From Bin87 sp034423575 (GTDB lineage: Bacteria > Chloroflexota > Dehalococcoidia > Lucifugimonadales > UBA3495): a stretch of 64,000 nucleotides of DNA. Shown here piece by piece: positions 32,902 through 41,763 of the stretch. The notes under the pieces were generated by a model. It was not told the DNA's origin, did no database searches, and saw nothing but the letters and a program-made list of their open reading frames with translations. The position numbers and the translations under genes are program-made. Each line of letters begins with the position of its first letter. Positions within the stretch are counted from its first letter, which is position 1. The DNA is taken from NCBI GenBank assembly GCA_034423575.1, contig DAOUIF010000082.1:1-64000 (forward strand). Direction: 5' to 3'.

Positions 32902-34290
32902 TCAAAATCGGCGGCGGGCGGCATGGCGTCCCCAGTCGTCCACGCGTTTCCACACGAGGATCAGGGCTCCCAGACCGAGGAACATCGCGCCCAGGTCCGT
33001 TGCCGGGAACGACCACCAGACGCCCCAAACCCCGAAGACGTGGGACAGGCCGAAGACCCACGCGAGCAGCAGGAAAACGCGTTGAGTCATGGTCAGCACC
33101 ACCGAAGGCCACGCCATGCCCAGGGCCTGGAAAGCGAGGGAACTGATGAACTCGATGCCGACGATGGGCAGAGCCAGCAGAGCGATGCGCAGCGCGACGC
33201 CGGACTCGGCCGGCAGCCCCTCGCGAGTTGAGAAGAGGGCGACGATGTACCCCGCCGTGGGCAGAAGCACGGCGACCATGAGCGCGCCGCCGATCGTTGC
33301 GCCGAGGCAACTCTGCCAGATCGCCTGGCGCACACGGTGGTAGTATCCCGCCCCGTAGTTGTAGGCCGCCAGTGGGAGGTATGCCATCGCCGCCCCGATG
33401 AACGGCGCCAGGGCGAACTCCAGAACCGCATTGATGACGCCGAAGAGCGCGATGTAGGCGTCGCCGGCCGGGTACCGGCTGAGGATGTTGTTGATCACCA
33501 CGACCACGATGGAGCGGGCGATCTCGATGATGAATATCGGGATCCCCAACGCGGTTATCTCACGCACCAACCCCAATCGGGGGACCAGCGCATCGACGGT
33601 GACCCGCAAGGCGCTGCGTCCGGACAGATAAAACCAGACGGCGAACAGAACGGCCCCGCCCTGGGCGGTGACGGTGGCGGCCGCGGCTCCGGTCACGCCC
33701 CACCCCAGCGCCAATATGAACAGCGCATCCAGGATGACGTTCAGCACAGCGCCGCCGGCCAACATGATGGTCGCCGTGCCAGGCCTGCCCTCGGCCATCA
33801 AAAGGTTGTTGACCGCGATAGCGATCATGGTGAACAGGCTGCCGGGCAGGATGATGACCAGGTACTGGTGGGCGTACTCGACCGTGTTCTCTGAGGCGCC
33901 CATCCAGAGCGCCATCCGATCCACATGGGTCAATCCGGCGACGGTGGCAGCAAGGTAGACGGGGACGAGGATCGCCAGCGACGAGCCGATGGCGCGAGAC
34001 GCCCGGCGTGGGTCGCGCGCGCCCAGCGCTCGTGATACCACCGACATCGCGCCCAGGCCGGGCAACAGTCCGATGGCAACCGCCGCGATTTGGACCGGAA
34101 ACGCGGCGGACAGGCCGCTCAACGCGTTCACTCCGACCACGTTGCCGATGAAAGCGCGGTCCACGATGCTGTACAGGGCCATCACGATGATGGCAAACAT
34201 CGGGGGGAATGCCATCTGCAGGAGGAGGCGCCACATTGGGGCGGTGCCCATTGCGTCGGCCTGTCGGGTTGATTGTTCTGAAGTTGTCAT
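32902..34290 (-). CDS. MATE-family multidrug/organic cation exporter
   Basis: 462 residues from ATG 34290. The frame extends upstream but lacks a plausible start there. About twelve hydrophobic segments are visible, beginning with LLLQMAFPPMFAIIVMALYSIVDRAFIGNVVG, the family's first helix pair, and repeating after the midpoint (ITALGIPIFIIEIARSIVVVVINNIL). MATE proteins expel drugs or metabolites using Na+ or H+ gradients. The gene is divergent from yebC and upstream of the tandem VOC genes. Confidence 0.92.
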   Translation of the reverse strand: MTTSEQSTRQADAMGTAPMWRLLLQMAFPPMFAIIVMALYSIVDRAFIGNVVGVNALSGLSAAFPVQIAAVAIGLLPGLGAMSVVSRALGARDPRRASRAIGSSLAILVPVYLAATVAGLTHVDRMALWMGASENTVEYAHQYLVIILPGSLFTMIAIAVNNLLMAEGRPGTATIMLAGGAVLNVILDALFILALGWGVTGAAAATVTAQGGAVLFAVWFYLSGRSALRVTVDALVPRLGLVREITALGIPIFIIEIARSIVVVVINNILSRYPAGDAYIALFGVINAVLEFALAPFIGAAMAYLPLAAYNYGAGYYHRVRQAIWQSCLGATIGGALMVAVLLPTAGYIVALFSTREGLPAESGVALRIALLALPIVGIEFISSLAFQALGMAWPSVVLTMTQRVFLLLAWVFGLSHVFGVWGVWWSFPATDLGAMFLGLGALILVWKRVDDWGRHAARRRF

Positions 34291-34310
34291 GAACCGTATG
34301 CGGGGCCGTT

Positions 34311-34340
34311 TTGACCGGTTAAACGCCGCGGTGCTAAAAT
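34311..34340 (+). promoter_or_regulatory. Sigma-70-type promoter for yebC-ruvC-ruvA
   Basis: TTGACC at 34311-34316 and TAAAAT at 34335-34340 with an 18-base spacer, plus an extended TG at 34332-34333. It is the best promoter match in the window. Confidence 0.65.
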
Positions 34341-34445
34341 TCAACGGACAAGCATTATAAAAAGAATGGGATGCGAGTGAGCATCTAACTGGACACCAGT
34401 CTCCGTAGAAGCGAGATGGGACGGGGTACGTCAAGGAGGTGTCGA

Positions 34446-35213
34446 ATGTCCGGACATTCCAAGTGGTCGACGATCAAACGAGCCAAAGGCGCGGCCGATG
34501 CCAAGCGGGGTGCGCTGTTCACCAAGCTGGCGCGGAACATCAGCCTGGCGGTCAAGGAAGGCGGGGGCGGAGACCCGGATATGAACTTTCGGCTGCGCAT
34601 CGCCGTGGATCAGGCTAGGTCCAACAACATGCCGCAGGACAGCATCACTCGCGCCATCCGCCGAGCCACCGGCGAGGGCGGCGAATCCATGGAGGACCTG
34701 GCCGAAGTCACCTACGAGGGGTACGGTCCCAGCGGCGGCGCGATCCTGGTGAAGGCGTTGACCACCAACCGTAACCGGACCGCGTCCGAAGTGAGGTCCG
34801 CGTTCAACAAGGGCGGCGGGAACCTGGGTGAAGCGGGCTGCGTCGCGTGGAACTTCGACAGCCGCGGGCTGATTACGCTGGAGATCGACGACGAGGCGGT
34901 GGCGGAAGAGCTGATCATGACCGCAATCGACGCCGAGGCCGAGGACGTGAACTTCGAGGACGGCATCCTGGAGGTGTATACAACGCCCGAAAACCTGTTG
35001 TCGGTAAAGTCCGCGCTGGAAGGGGAAGGAGCGCAGCCGTCGTCGGCCGATGTGTCCATGGTGCCCAAGACGGTAGTGCCTCTGGAGGACCGGGCCGCGG
35101 AGCAAACGCTGCGGCTCCTGGACAGCCTGGAAGAGTTGGCGGACGTGCAGAAGGCGTATACCAACGCGGACTTCCCGGCGGAAGTGCTGGAACGCTACGG
35201 GTCCGCTGCCTGA
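34446..35213 (+). CDS. yebC: YebC/PmpR-family protein
   Basis: 255 residues from ATG 34446, after AAGGAGGT. The start MSGHSKWSTIKRAKGAADAKRG and the central TTNRNRTASEVRSAFNKGGGNLGE are diagnostic. The family has been described as transcription regulators and, more recently, as factors easing ribosome passage through proline stretches. The stop TGA overlaps the ruvC ATG (TGATG), so the two are translationally coupled. The pairing yebC-ruvC-ruvA is common across bacteria. Confidence 0.94.
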   Translation: MSGHSKWSTIKRAKGAADAKRGALFTKLARNISLAVKEGGGGDPDMNFRLRIAVDQARSNNMPQDSITRAIRRATGEGGESMEDLAEVTYEGYGPSGGAILVKALTTNRNRTASEVRSAFNKGGGNLGEAGCVAWNFDSRGLITLEIDDEAVAEELIMTAIDAEAEDVNFEDGILEVYTTPENLLSVKSALEGEGAQPSSADVSMVPKTVVPLEDRAAEQTLRLLDSLEELADVQKAYTNADFPAEVLERYGSAA

Positions 35214-35734
35214 TGCGAGTGCTGGCCATCGACCCCGGGACCATGCGGATGGGATATGCCGTGCTCGACGCCGAGCCTGCTCCGGAGGCGGACGACTACG
35301 GCGTGGTGCCGATGCGCCGCGACATGCCCATCGAACAGCGGCTGTACCAACTGCACACCCACATTCTCAACATGATCCACGTGTTCCAGCCGGACGCCAT
35401 AGCGGTGGAGGACCCGTTCGTGGGACGTGGTGAGCGTTCGTATGCCAAATCCGCCCTGGCTATTGGCCAGGCGCAGGCGGTGGTGCTGATCGGAGCCGCC
35501 AGCCAGGGGATCCCGGTGCACCGGTACTCGCCAGCCGAAGTGAAGATGGCAGTGGCCGATTACGGACGGGCGAGCAAGGAGCAGGTACAGAAGATTGCCG
35601 CGTCGCGACTGGGCTTGGCGCATCAGCCGGAGTCGGATGCTGCCGACGCGTTGGCGGTTGGTCTGTGCCACCTGCAACGTATGCAGGCCGACGAACTGGC
35701 CTCCCGCGAGATCACACCCGGCAAGGAATTGTAA
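35213..35734 (+). CDS. ruvC: Crossover junction endodeoxyribonuclease RuvC
   Basis: 173 residues from ATG 35213. A much longer frame beginning at 34847 lies inside yebC and is rejected. All four catalytic acids are present: Asp7 in AIDPGT, Glu66 in AVEDPF, and Asp142 and Asp145 in SDAADALAVG. RuvC cuts Holliday junctions in recombination. It is coupled to yebC and ruvA follows three bases after its stop. ruvB is not in the window. Confidence 0.95.
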   Translation: MRVLAIDPGTMRMGYAVLDAEPAPEADDYGVVPMRRDMPIEQRLYQLHTHILNMIHVFQPDAIAVEDPFVGRGERSYAKSALAIGQAQAVVLIGAASQGIPVHRYSPAEVKMAVADYGRASKEQVQKIAASRLGLAHQPESDAADALAVGLCHLQRMQADELASREITPGKEL

Positions 35735-35737
35735 GCA

Positions 35738-36325
35738 GTGTTGGTCGGCGTGCGGGGCGCGCTGGAGGCCGTTGGGTCGGACTGGGTCAACGTGCAGGTC
35801 GGCGGGGTCACTTTTCAGGTGTCGGTTCCCGCATCTTCGATATCCGGCCTCGGCAACGTAGGTGAGCAGGTCCGGCTGCACACCATCCTGCGGATCCAAA
35901 ACGAACAACCGGTGCTGTACGGGTTTGCGGAGGCCGGAGCGGTGGAGCTGTTTGGCGCTTTGACGGGAGTATCGGGTGTCGGCCCACGCTCCGCGATGGC
36001 GATCCTGTCTGAACTGGGGGAGGACGGTTTCCGGCAGGCGGTTGCCTCAGAAGACGTTGCCGCGCTGGCCCGGGCCCAGGGCGTTGGGAGGCGCACCGCG
36101 CAACGAGTTGTGCTGGAGCTGCGGGGCAAGCTTCCGGACGCGGACGCCGGATCGCCCGTGCTGGTGGCAGCAGCCGGCACCGACGCTGAGGCTGTGGAGG
36201 CGCTTACGGCCCTGGGCATGACGTTGACCGACGCGAGGCAGGCGGTCGCCGGATTGGAGCTATCCCCCGAAGCGTCGGTCGAGGACAAGGTACGGCAGGC
36301 GCTCCTGGCCATCGGTGGCGGGTAG
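35738..36325 (+). CDS. ruvA: Holliday junction DNA helicase subunit RuvA
   Basis: 195 residues, GTG start at 35738. The N-terminal OB domain (MLVGVRGALEAVGSDWVNV, RLHTILRIQNEQPVLYGF) is followed by tandem helix-hairpin-helix motifs (LTGVSGVGPRSAMAIL and ALARAQGVGRRTAQRVVLEL) and the C-terminal RuvB-contacting domain (EALTALGMTLTDARQAV). RuvA tetramers hold the Holliday junction for RuvB. In many genomes ruvB follows directly, but here uvrB comes next. Confidence 0.94.
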   Translation: MLVGVRGALEAVGSDWVNVQVGGVTFQVSVPASSISGLGNVGEQVRLHTILRIQNEQPVLYGFAEAGAVELFGALTGVSGVGPRSAMAILSELGEDGFRQAVASEDVAALARAQGVGRRTAQRVVLELRGKLPDADAGSPVLVAAAGTDAEAVEALTALGMTLTDARQAVAGLELSPEASVEDKVRQALLAIGGG

Positions 36326-36335
36326 AGCGATGGCT

Positions 36336-36341
36336 TATAAT
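36336..36341 (+). promoter_or_regulatory. Candidate -10 box for uvrB
   Basis: Perfect TATAAT in the 85-base gap after ruvA, 69 bases before the uvrB ATG. No clear -35, and no LexA-like site was seen. Confidence 0.35.
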
Positions 36342-36410
36342 TCCGGATACCGGATCAGACCGGATTGCCCCTAACTGGAAGGCGTCGCTAAGCGATGGAA
36401 CGGAGGACTC

Positions 36411-38411
36411 ATGCCTGATTTTCAGCTGGTAGCGGATTTCGGCATGATGGGCGACCAGGAGCAGGCGGTGCAGCGTCTGACCTCCGGGGTCCGGGAAGGA
36501 TTGGGTTATCAGACCCTGCTGGGCGTAACCGGAAGCGGCAAGACCTTCACCATGGCGAACATCGTGCAGGAAGTGCAGCGCCCGACGATCGTCATCGCGC
36601 ACAACAAGACCCTGGCGGCGCAGTTGGCGACGGAGTTCAAGGAATTCTTCCCGCACAACGCCGTCGAGTACTTTGTCTCCTACTACGACTACTACCAGCC
36701 GGAAGCGTACATCCCGCGCACCGACACCTACATCGAGAAGGACAGCAGCGTCAACGAAGAGCTGGACAAGCTTCGGTTGGCGTCCACCACCTCGCTGCTG
36801 ACGCGCCGGGACACACTGATCGTGGCTTCGGTGTCGTGCATCTACGGTCTGGGCGACCCGTCGGACTACTTCGAAATGGTGGCTCGGGTCCAGGTGGGCG
36901 AGGAGTACAACCGGCGGGCGTTGCTCCGGCAGCTCATCGACATGCAGTACGAGCGCAACGACACCGACCTGGCTCGCGGGCGGTTCACGGTGCGGGGTGA
37001 CACTCTTGAAATCGTACCGGCGTACGAGGAGTTTGCCGTCCGCGTCCAGTTCTTCGGTGACGAGGTGGAGCGCATCCTGACGCTGGACACGCTGACCGGC
37101 GAGGTGCTCAACGAGCGCAGCGAGTTTTCCGTCTATCCGGCCAAGCACTTCGTGACCAGTCGGGAAAAGCTCGACGCGGCGCTGATCGATATCGACGCCG
37201 AGATGAAGGAGCGGGTTGACTGGTTGCGGCAGCAGGGAAAGCTGCTGGAAGCGCAGCGCCTGGAGCAACGCACGCGCTACGACATGGAGATGCTGGACGA
37301 GACCGGTTTCTGCGCCGGCGTCGAGAATTACGCGCGGCATCTTTCGCGACGGCCGGCCGGCAGCCCGCCGTGGACACTGCTGGACTACTTCCCCGACGAC
37401 TACCTGATGTTCGTCGACGAGTCCCACATGACACTGCCGCAGGTTCGCGGCATGTACAACGGCGACATTTCCCGGAAGACGACGCTGGTGGAGTACGGGT
37501 TCCGGCTGCCGTCAGCCCTGGACAACCGGCCGCTGCACTTCCAGGAATTCGAGGACCACATCAACCAGGTCGTGTACGTGTCGGCGACACCCGGCCCGCT
37601 GGAACTGGAGCGCACCAGCACCATCGTAGAACAGGTCATTCGACCCACCGGGTTGCTGGACCCGACCATACAGGTCAAGCCCACCGAGGGACAGATTGAC
37701 GATCTGCTGCATCAGATACGGATGCGGGTGAACCAGCAGGAACGCGTGCTGGTCACCACGCTGACCAAGCGCATGGCAGAAGAGTTGGCCGACTACCTGT
37801 CGGAGGCCGGGATCCGCAACCACTACCTCCACTCTGACATCGAAACGCTGAACCGGGTGGAGATCCTGCGGGATCTGCGCTTGGGAATTTATGACGTGGT
37901 GGTTGGGATCAACCTGCTGAGGGAGGGCCTGGACCTGCCCGAGGTCAGCCTGGTGGCGATCCTCGACGCCGACAAGGAAGGATACCTGCGCTCCACCACG
38001 TCGCTGATCCAGACCGTGGGTCGCGCGGCGCGTCACGCCTCCGGCCACGTCATCATGTACGCAGACCGGGTGACCGATTCGATGCAGAATGCGATTGACG
38101 AAACCTACCGCCGACGGGCGATCCAGGGAGCACACAACGAACGGCACGGCATCGAGCCGCAGTCGATCCACAAGGCGGTGCGGGATATCACCGAGGGCCT
38201 GCGCGGGGTCGCCGAGACCAAGGCCTCCTACCAGGTGGCCCGGGAGGAGATGTCGCGGGACGACATGTACCGGGTGATCAAGGACCTGGAATTTCAGATG
38301 AAGGAAGCCGCCCGCGCCCTGGAATTCGAGAAAGCGGCGCACCTGCGGGACGAGATGCTGGTGTTGAAGAAGATTATCGTTACCGAAGAGAAGATGATGG
38401 CGGTGGGATAA
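36411..38411 (+). CDS. uvrB: Excinuclease ABC subunit B
   Basis: 666 residues from ATG 36411, after GGAGG. Walker A LLGVTGSGKTFTMA lies near residue 42, followed by HNKTLAAQLATEF and the DNA-clamping beta-hairpin YYDYYQPEAYIPRTDTYIEKD. VDESHMTLPQ is the helicase motif II, and the C-terminal UVR domain (ALEFEKAAHLRDEM) binds UvrC. It verifies damage in nucleotide excision repair. uvrA and uvrC are elsewhere. Confidence 0.97.
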   Translation: MPDFQLVADFGMMGDQEQAVQRLTSGVREGLGYQTLLGVTGSGKTFTMANIVQEVQRPTIVIAHNKTLAAQLATEFKEFFPHNAVEYFVSYYDYYQPEAYIPRTDTYIEKDSSVNEELDKLRLASTTSLLTRRDTLIVASVSCIYGLGDPSDYFEMVARVQVGEEYNRRALLRQLIDMQYERNDTDLARGRFTVRGDTLEIVPAYEEFAVRVQFFGDEVERILTLDTLTGEVLNERSEFSVYPAKHFVTSREKLDAALIDIDAEMKERVDWLRQQGKLLEAQRLEQRTRYDMEMLDETGFCAGVENYARHLSRRPAGSPPWTLLDYFPDDYLMFVDESHMTLPQVRGMYNGDISRKTTLVEYGFRLPSALDNRPLHFQEFEDHINQVVYVSATPGPLELERTSTIVEQVIRPTGLLDPTIQVKPTEGQIDDLLHQIRMRVNQQERVLVTTLTKRMAEELADYLSEAGIRNHYLHSDIETLNRVEILRDLRLGIYDVVVGINLLREGLDLPEVSLVAILDADKEGYLRSTTSLIQTVGRAARHASGHVIMYADRVTDSMQNAIDETYRRRAIQGAHNERHGIEPQSIHKAVRDITEGLRGVAETKASYQVAREEMSRDDMYRVIKDLEFQMKEAARALEFEKAAHLRDEMLVLKKIIVTEEKMMAVG

Positions 38412-38452
38412 ACGCCGTCCAAAGTTGGCTCATCATTGTTTGGAGGTTCGGC

Positions 38453-39169
38453 ATGACTACAGTCAACAACTTTGCTCAGACGCCGCAGCCCCGTAGTCCC
38501 TCTGAGTTCCCGGATCCTCCGGAGCGAGAGCCTGACGATATGACCAACTTCAACCAAACAAACGTCACCGGCAATGCTCACCACCTGGTGCATCACCTCG
38601 GCAACGTGGAAACAACTCTGGTTGGCGGCGAACACTACATCAGCCGTGTACCCACCACTGATATGACGGGTTTGCGCTATCCGGATCTTCTCATTGCCTT
38701 CAACGTGGACCCGGCCGCCTACTACCGGAGCAACGCCTACGTCATCTCCGAGCAAGGCAAACCGCCGGACTTTGTATTGGAAATTCCCTCACGCCGTACC
38801 GGGCGCACGGATGTTACGGAAAAGCGGAATGATTATGCCGCCCTAAACATTCTCGAGTATTGGCGCTTTGACGAGACGGGTCGATACCACGGCGCGCGGT
38901 TGGCCGGGGACCGGCTGGTCAATGGAGAGTACCAGCCTATTGACATTAAACAGGTGCGAGAGGGCATTCGACAGGGATACAGCGCTGTCCTGAACCTGTA
39001 CATTCGATGGGAGCATGGTCAGCTGGCATGGCGCGACCCAGCGACAGGCCAGCACATCCTGACCTACGACGACCAGCGTGAAAGGGCAGATATTGAGCGG
39101 GAAGGGCGCCTGCAGGCCGAGGCCCGCGTCCGCGAACTGGAGCAGCAATTACAGCGTCAAGACTCTTGA
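38453..39169 (+). CDS. Uma2-family (DUF820) PD-(D/E)xK protein
   Basis: 238 residues from ATG 38453, after TTTGGAGG. The core shows YPDLLIAFNVDP, then PDFVLEIPSRRTGRTDVTEKRNDYAAL, the Uma2 nuclease-like motif with Asp, Glu and Lys, and EYWRFDETG. The last 40 residues (ERADIEREGRLQAEARVRELEQQL) form a coiled coil, a common Uma2 appendage. The family is expanded in Cyanobacteria and Chloroflexota and is thought to act on DNA, but its biological role is not settled. It appears to be a separate unit after uvrB. Confidence 0.85.
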   Translation: MTTVNNFAQTPQPRSPSEFPDPPEREPDDMTNFNQTNVTGNAHHLVHHLGNVETTLVGGEHYISRVPTTDMTGLRYPDLLIAFNVDPAAYYRSNAYVISEQGKPPDFVLEIPSRRTGRTDVTEKRNDYAALNILEYWRFDETGRYHGARLAGDRLVNGEYQPIDIKQVREGIRQGYSAVLNLYIRWEHGQLAWRDPATGQHILTYDDQRERADIEREGRLQAEARVRELEQQLQRQDS

Positions 39170-39193
39170 TGCTTCCCAATCTAGGGACTGCGC

Positions 39194-40072
39194 CTATCCA
39201 CGGCCTGTCGACAGGCGTTCGTTCACATATTCATGCAGTTCCGTCAGCACCGCCGCGTTTTCTTCCAGCGTGAATTCATCCACCAGGTAGTCGTGTTCGC
39301 CGCTGACCCCGCTGACGGCGCCGGAGTCGACGAGGAACCGGATGCAATCGGCGTCCGTGTCCACGGCAGGGAGCAGGTTACGGCCAACCTCCAGTGACAG
39401 GGCGGCAACCAAACCGTATCCGCCCCAGTTGGACGTGCTGGATATCACCAGTTGGTCGCAGCCCACCACGGCAGGGTGGTCGGGCAGCTGGTCCGCTGTG
39501 GCGACCACGTCGGCCAGATTGCCCATTCCGATCTCGTTGCCGCCGTCTCCGATGCCGACGGACGGCAGACCGCGACTGAACAGCCGGTCGATACGGGCGG
39601 TCTGCGGTGAGATGTCGCGGCCGCGCATATTGCGGTAGATGCCTTCGGCGTCGGGCGAACAGCGCTCGATCGAGATCACCAGGGCGGGCCGGAATTCGTC
39701 GACGATGCCCGAAATGAACACATCATTTCCGGTCGCGTCGGCGGAGATTGGAAAATCGACCACGCGGGTCGGGTCGCCCGTGTGACCCAACCAGGAGGAC
39801 ATCATGCCGGCCACCGGCGCGTCCGCCAGGTGAACTACGGTGTGGCCCAGGGTGCGCAGGGCGTCGCCGATGGCGAACGCCCCGGGTGGGCCGTCGGTTT
39901 CAGGCGCGTCGCTCATCAGGATGTAGAAGCCGGTGGTGATGATCACGGGACCGGGATGGTCCAGGACGTACCGGGCCGCCTGACCGCAGAAGTCAGCCGC
40001 CACGTGGGGCCGGAGCGCCCCGATCCCCCGGCGGTCGTGGTCGAGAACGATGTCTTCGATGGTGCGCGTCAT
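39194..40072 (-). CDS. DUF4392 protein, D-glutamate cyclase C-terminal half
   Basis: 292 residues. PVIITTGFYIL near the N-terminus, then GDALRTLGHTVVHLADAP, PALVISIERCSPDAEGIYRNMRG and VGIGDGGNEIGMGNL are typical of the DUF4392 domain. In animal D-glutamate cyclase (DGLUCY) this domain follows a DUF1445 domain in one chain. Here DUF1445 is encoded by the gene immediately upstream, 12 bases away, so the two proteins probably form one enzyme that converts D-glutamate to 5-oxo-D-proline. Both genes are on the minus strand. Confidence 0.82.
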   Translation of the reverse strand: MTRTIEDIVLDHDRRGIGALRPHVAADFCGQAARYVLDHPGPVIITTGFYILMSDAPETDGPPGAFAIGDALRTLGHTVVHLADAPVAGMMSSWLGHTGDPTRVVDFPISADATGNDVFISGIVDEFRPALVISIERCSPDAEGIYRNMRGRDISPQTARIDRLFSRGLPSVGIGDGGNEIGMGNLADVVATADQLPDHPAVVGCDQLVISSTSNWGGYGLVAALSLEVGRNLLPAVDTDADCIRFLVDSGAVSGVSGEHDYLVDEFTLEENAAVLTELHEYVNERLSTGRG

Positions 40073-40084
40073 GATGTCCCCCGG

Positions 40085-40882
40085 TCAGATTACTGCGTAG
40101 TCAGAGTCGCGGCGGTCAGTTATGAACATTTTACCGGGAGCGTGGGTGATCATCAGGGGTGGCTTGCAGTTGAGTGCCACTGCCTGCGGAGTGACGCCGC
40201 ATGCCCAAAAAACCGGTGTCTCGCCCGGACGGATCTCGACGGCGTCGCCGAATTCCGGAGCCTGGATGTCGCGGATGCCGATGGCGTCAGGATCACCGAT
40301 GTGGACCGGTGCGCCGTGGGTGTCCGGGAACCGGGAGGTCACCTGCACCGCCCGCACGATCAGTTCCTGGGGAATGGGGCGCATGCTCACGACCATAGGG
40401 CCGGAGAACATGCCGGCCGGCCTCGTGGGAATGTTGGTGATGTACATGGGCACGTTGCTGCCGGCCTCCTGGTGCCGCAGGGGGATGCCGGAATCGGCCA
40501 TCGCGGCCTCGAAGGAGAAGCTGCAGCCGAGGAGGAAGGACACCAGGTCGTCCCGCCACACTTCGGCGACCGATGCCAGCTCTGCTACCATTTCGCCGTT
40601 CTCGTAGATGCGGTAGGCGGGCACGTCGGTGCTGATGTCCGCGCCCGGAGCAGTGAACGACGGCTCGACGTTGCCGGCTTCGATGACCTCCAATAGCGGA
40701 CATGGCTGCGGGTTGCGCTGGCAAAAAAGCAGGAAATCAAACGCGAGATCGCGGGGTAGGACCGCCAGGTTCGCCTGCACGTGGCCGTTGGCGAGGCCGG
40801 AAGTGACGCCGCCGTACTCTCCGGCGCGGATGAGCCGGCGCAGTTCTGCGGGTTGCGTGGGGAGCATCGTTGCGGTGGTCAT
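40085..40882 (-). CDS. DUF1445 protein, putative hydro-lyase / D-glutamate cyclase N-terminal half
   Basis: 265 residues from ATG 40882. ELRRLIRAGEYGGVTSGLANGHVQANLAVLP is the DUF1445 (YcsI) signature. SFEAAMADSGIPLRHQEAGSNVPMYITNIP and FWACGVTPQAVAL, near the C-terminus, are also conserved. Bacterial members are annotated as putative hydro-lyases, while the animal homologue forms the N-terminal part of D-glutamate cyclase. Adjacency to the DUF4392 gene argues for the latter activity. Confidence 0.85.
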   Translation of the reverse strand: MTTATMLPTQPAELRRLIRAGEYGGVTSGLANGHVQANLAVLPRDLAFDFLLFCQRNPQPCPLLEVIEAGNVEPSFTAPGADISTDVPAYRIYENGEMVAELASVAEVWRDDLVSFLLGCSFSFEAAMADSGIPLRHQEAGSNVPMYITNIPTRPAGMFSGPMVVSMRPIPQELIVRAVQVTSRFPDTHGAPVHIGDPDAIGIRDIQAPEFGDAVEIRPGETPVFWACGVTPQAVALNCKPPLMITHAPGKMFITDRRDSDYAVI

Positions 40883-40927
40883 GGTCGGTCTCCAGGTGGC
40901 GCGGCGGGTCGGGTCGGACAAGGCTTA

Positions 40928-40936
40928 TGCTAGAAT
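40928..40936 (+). promoter_or_regulatory. Extended -10 promoter for the response regulator
   Basis: TG-C-TAGAAT at 40928-40936, about 110 bases before the proposed TTG start. No clear -35. Confidence 0.4.
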
Positions 40937-41046
40937 TGCGCCGTTCGTTGCGAAAATAGACAGGCGCAATGATAGACAGGTGACCGGCCAGCGTCAATTT
41001 AGTCTCAGGGTCGCCCGCAGATCAGTCCATCAGGCAGGATTCCGGT

Positions 41047-41721
41047 TTGTACAACGTGTTTTTGCTCACCCGGCCGGGCGATGCAATGACATCCCTGGCG
41101 ACTCAAGTCGGCCGCGCCGGCCTGTCTTGTCGGGCGGGCAGTGACGTGCTTGAGCTGGAGGATGTAGCGCACACCGATAAGCTGGACGTGGTGCTGCTGG
41201 ACCTGTCGGCAGTGGGGATCGGCGCGCAATCGGTAATCGAGCGCGTGACCCAACTGTCCCTGCCGACGCTGCTCGTCATGGATGAGGCCGGGATTGGGCA
41301 GTACGATCCAGCAATCAATCCAGACGACTTTATCATGGCCCCCCTGGGACCCGCCGAACTGGTGGCGCGGGTCGCTCAGATCGTGTACCGGCGGGACGGG
41401 CGCGGAGGAGAGCAGCTGATCAGGGTGGGTGAACTGACCATCGATCTGCAGAGCTATGAGGTCACGATGGCCGGGCGGCGCATCCAACTGACCTACAAGG
41501 AATTCCAGCTGCTCACGCTGTTGGCGTCGAATCCGGGCCGGGTTTACACGCGGGAGGCGCTGCTGAACCAGGTTTGGGGGTACGACTACCTGGGCGGCAC
41601 GCGCACGGTGGACGTGCACATCCGGAGGCTGCGGTCCAAGCTGGAGGACCCGGACCACCTGTTCGTGGAAACGATCTGGAACGTTGGGTATCGGTTCCGG
41701 GACGTTGCATCCGAGGGATGA
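41047..41721 (+). CDS. OmpR-type response regulator with degenerate receiver
   Basis: 224 residues from TTG 41047, seven bases after GGCAGGA. GTG 41056 and ATG 41083 are alternatives. The C-terminal winged helix is canonical: RRIQLTYKEFQLLTLLASNPGRVYTREALLNQVWGYDY and VDVHIRRLRSKLE. The receiver keeps the Asp52-type phosphoacceptor position (VVLLDLS) but lacks the N-terminal acidic pair and the conserved Lys (MAPLGPAEL where KPF is usual). It may act without phosphorylation. No histidine kinase gene is adjacent. Its targets are unknown. Confidence 0.85.
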   Translation: MYNVFLLTRPGDAMTSLATQVGRAGLSCRAGSDVLELEDVAHTDKLDVVLLDLSAVGIGAQSVIERVTQLSLPTLLVMDEAGIGQYDPAINPDDFIMAPLGPAELVARVAQIVYRRDGRGGEQLIRVGELTIDLQSYEVTMAGRRIQLTYKEFQLLTLLASNPGRVYTREALLNQVWGYDYLGGTRTVDVHIRRLRSKLEDPDHLFVETIWNVGYRFRDVASEG

Positions 41722-41763
41722 CGCGCGGTTTCGAAGAAGACTTTCGCGGCAATTACTGGCCAA

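Noticed and set aside
34847..35212. Extended N-terminus of RuvC
   Set aside because: It runs inside yebC in another frame. RuvC begins at ATG 35213 with its catalytic Asp7 in place.
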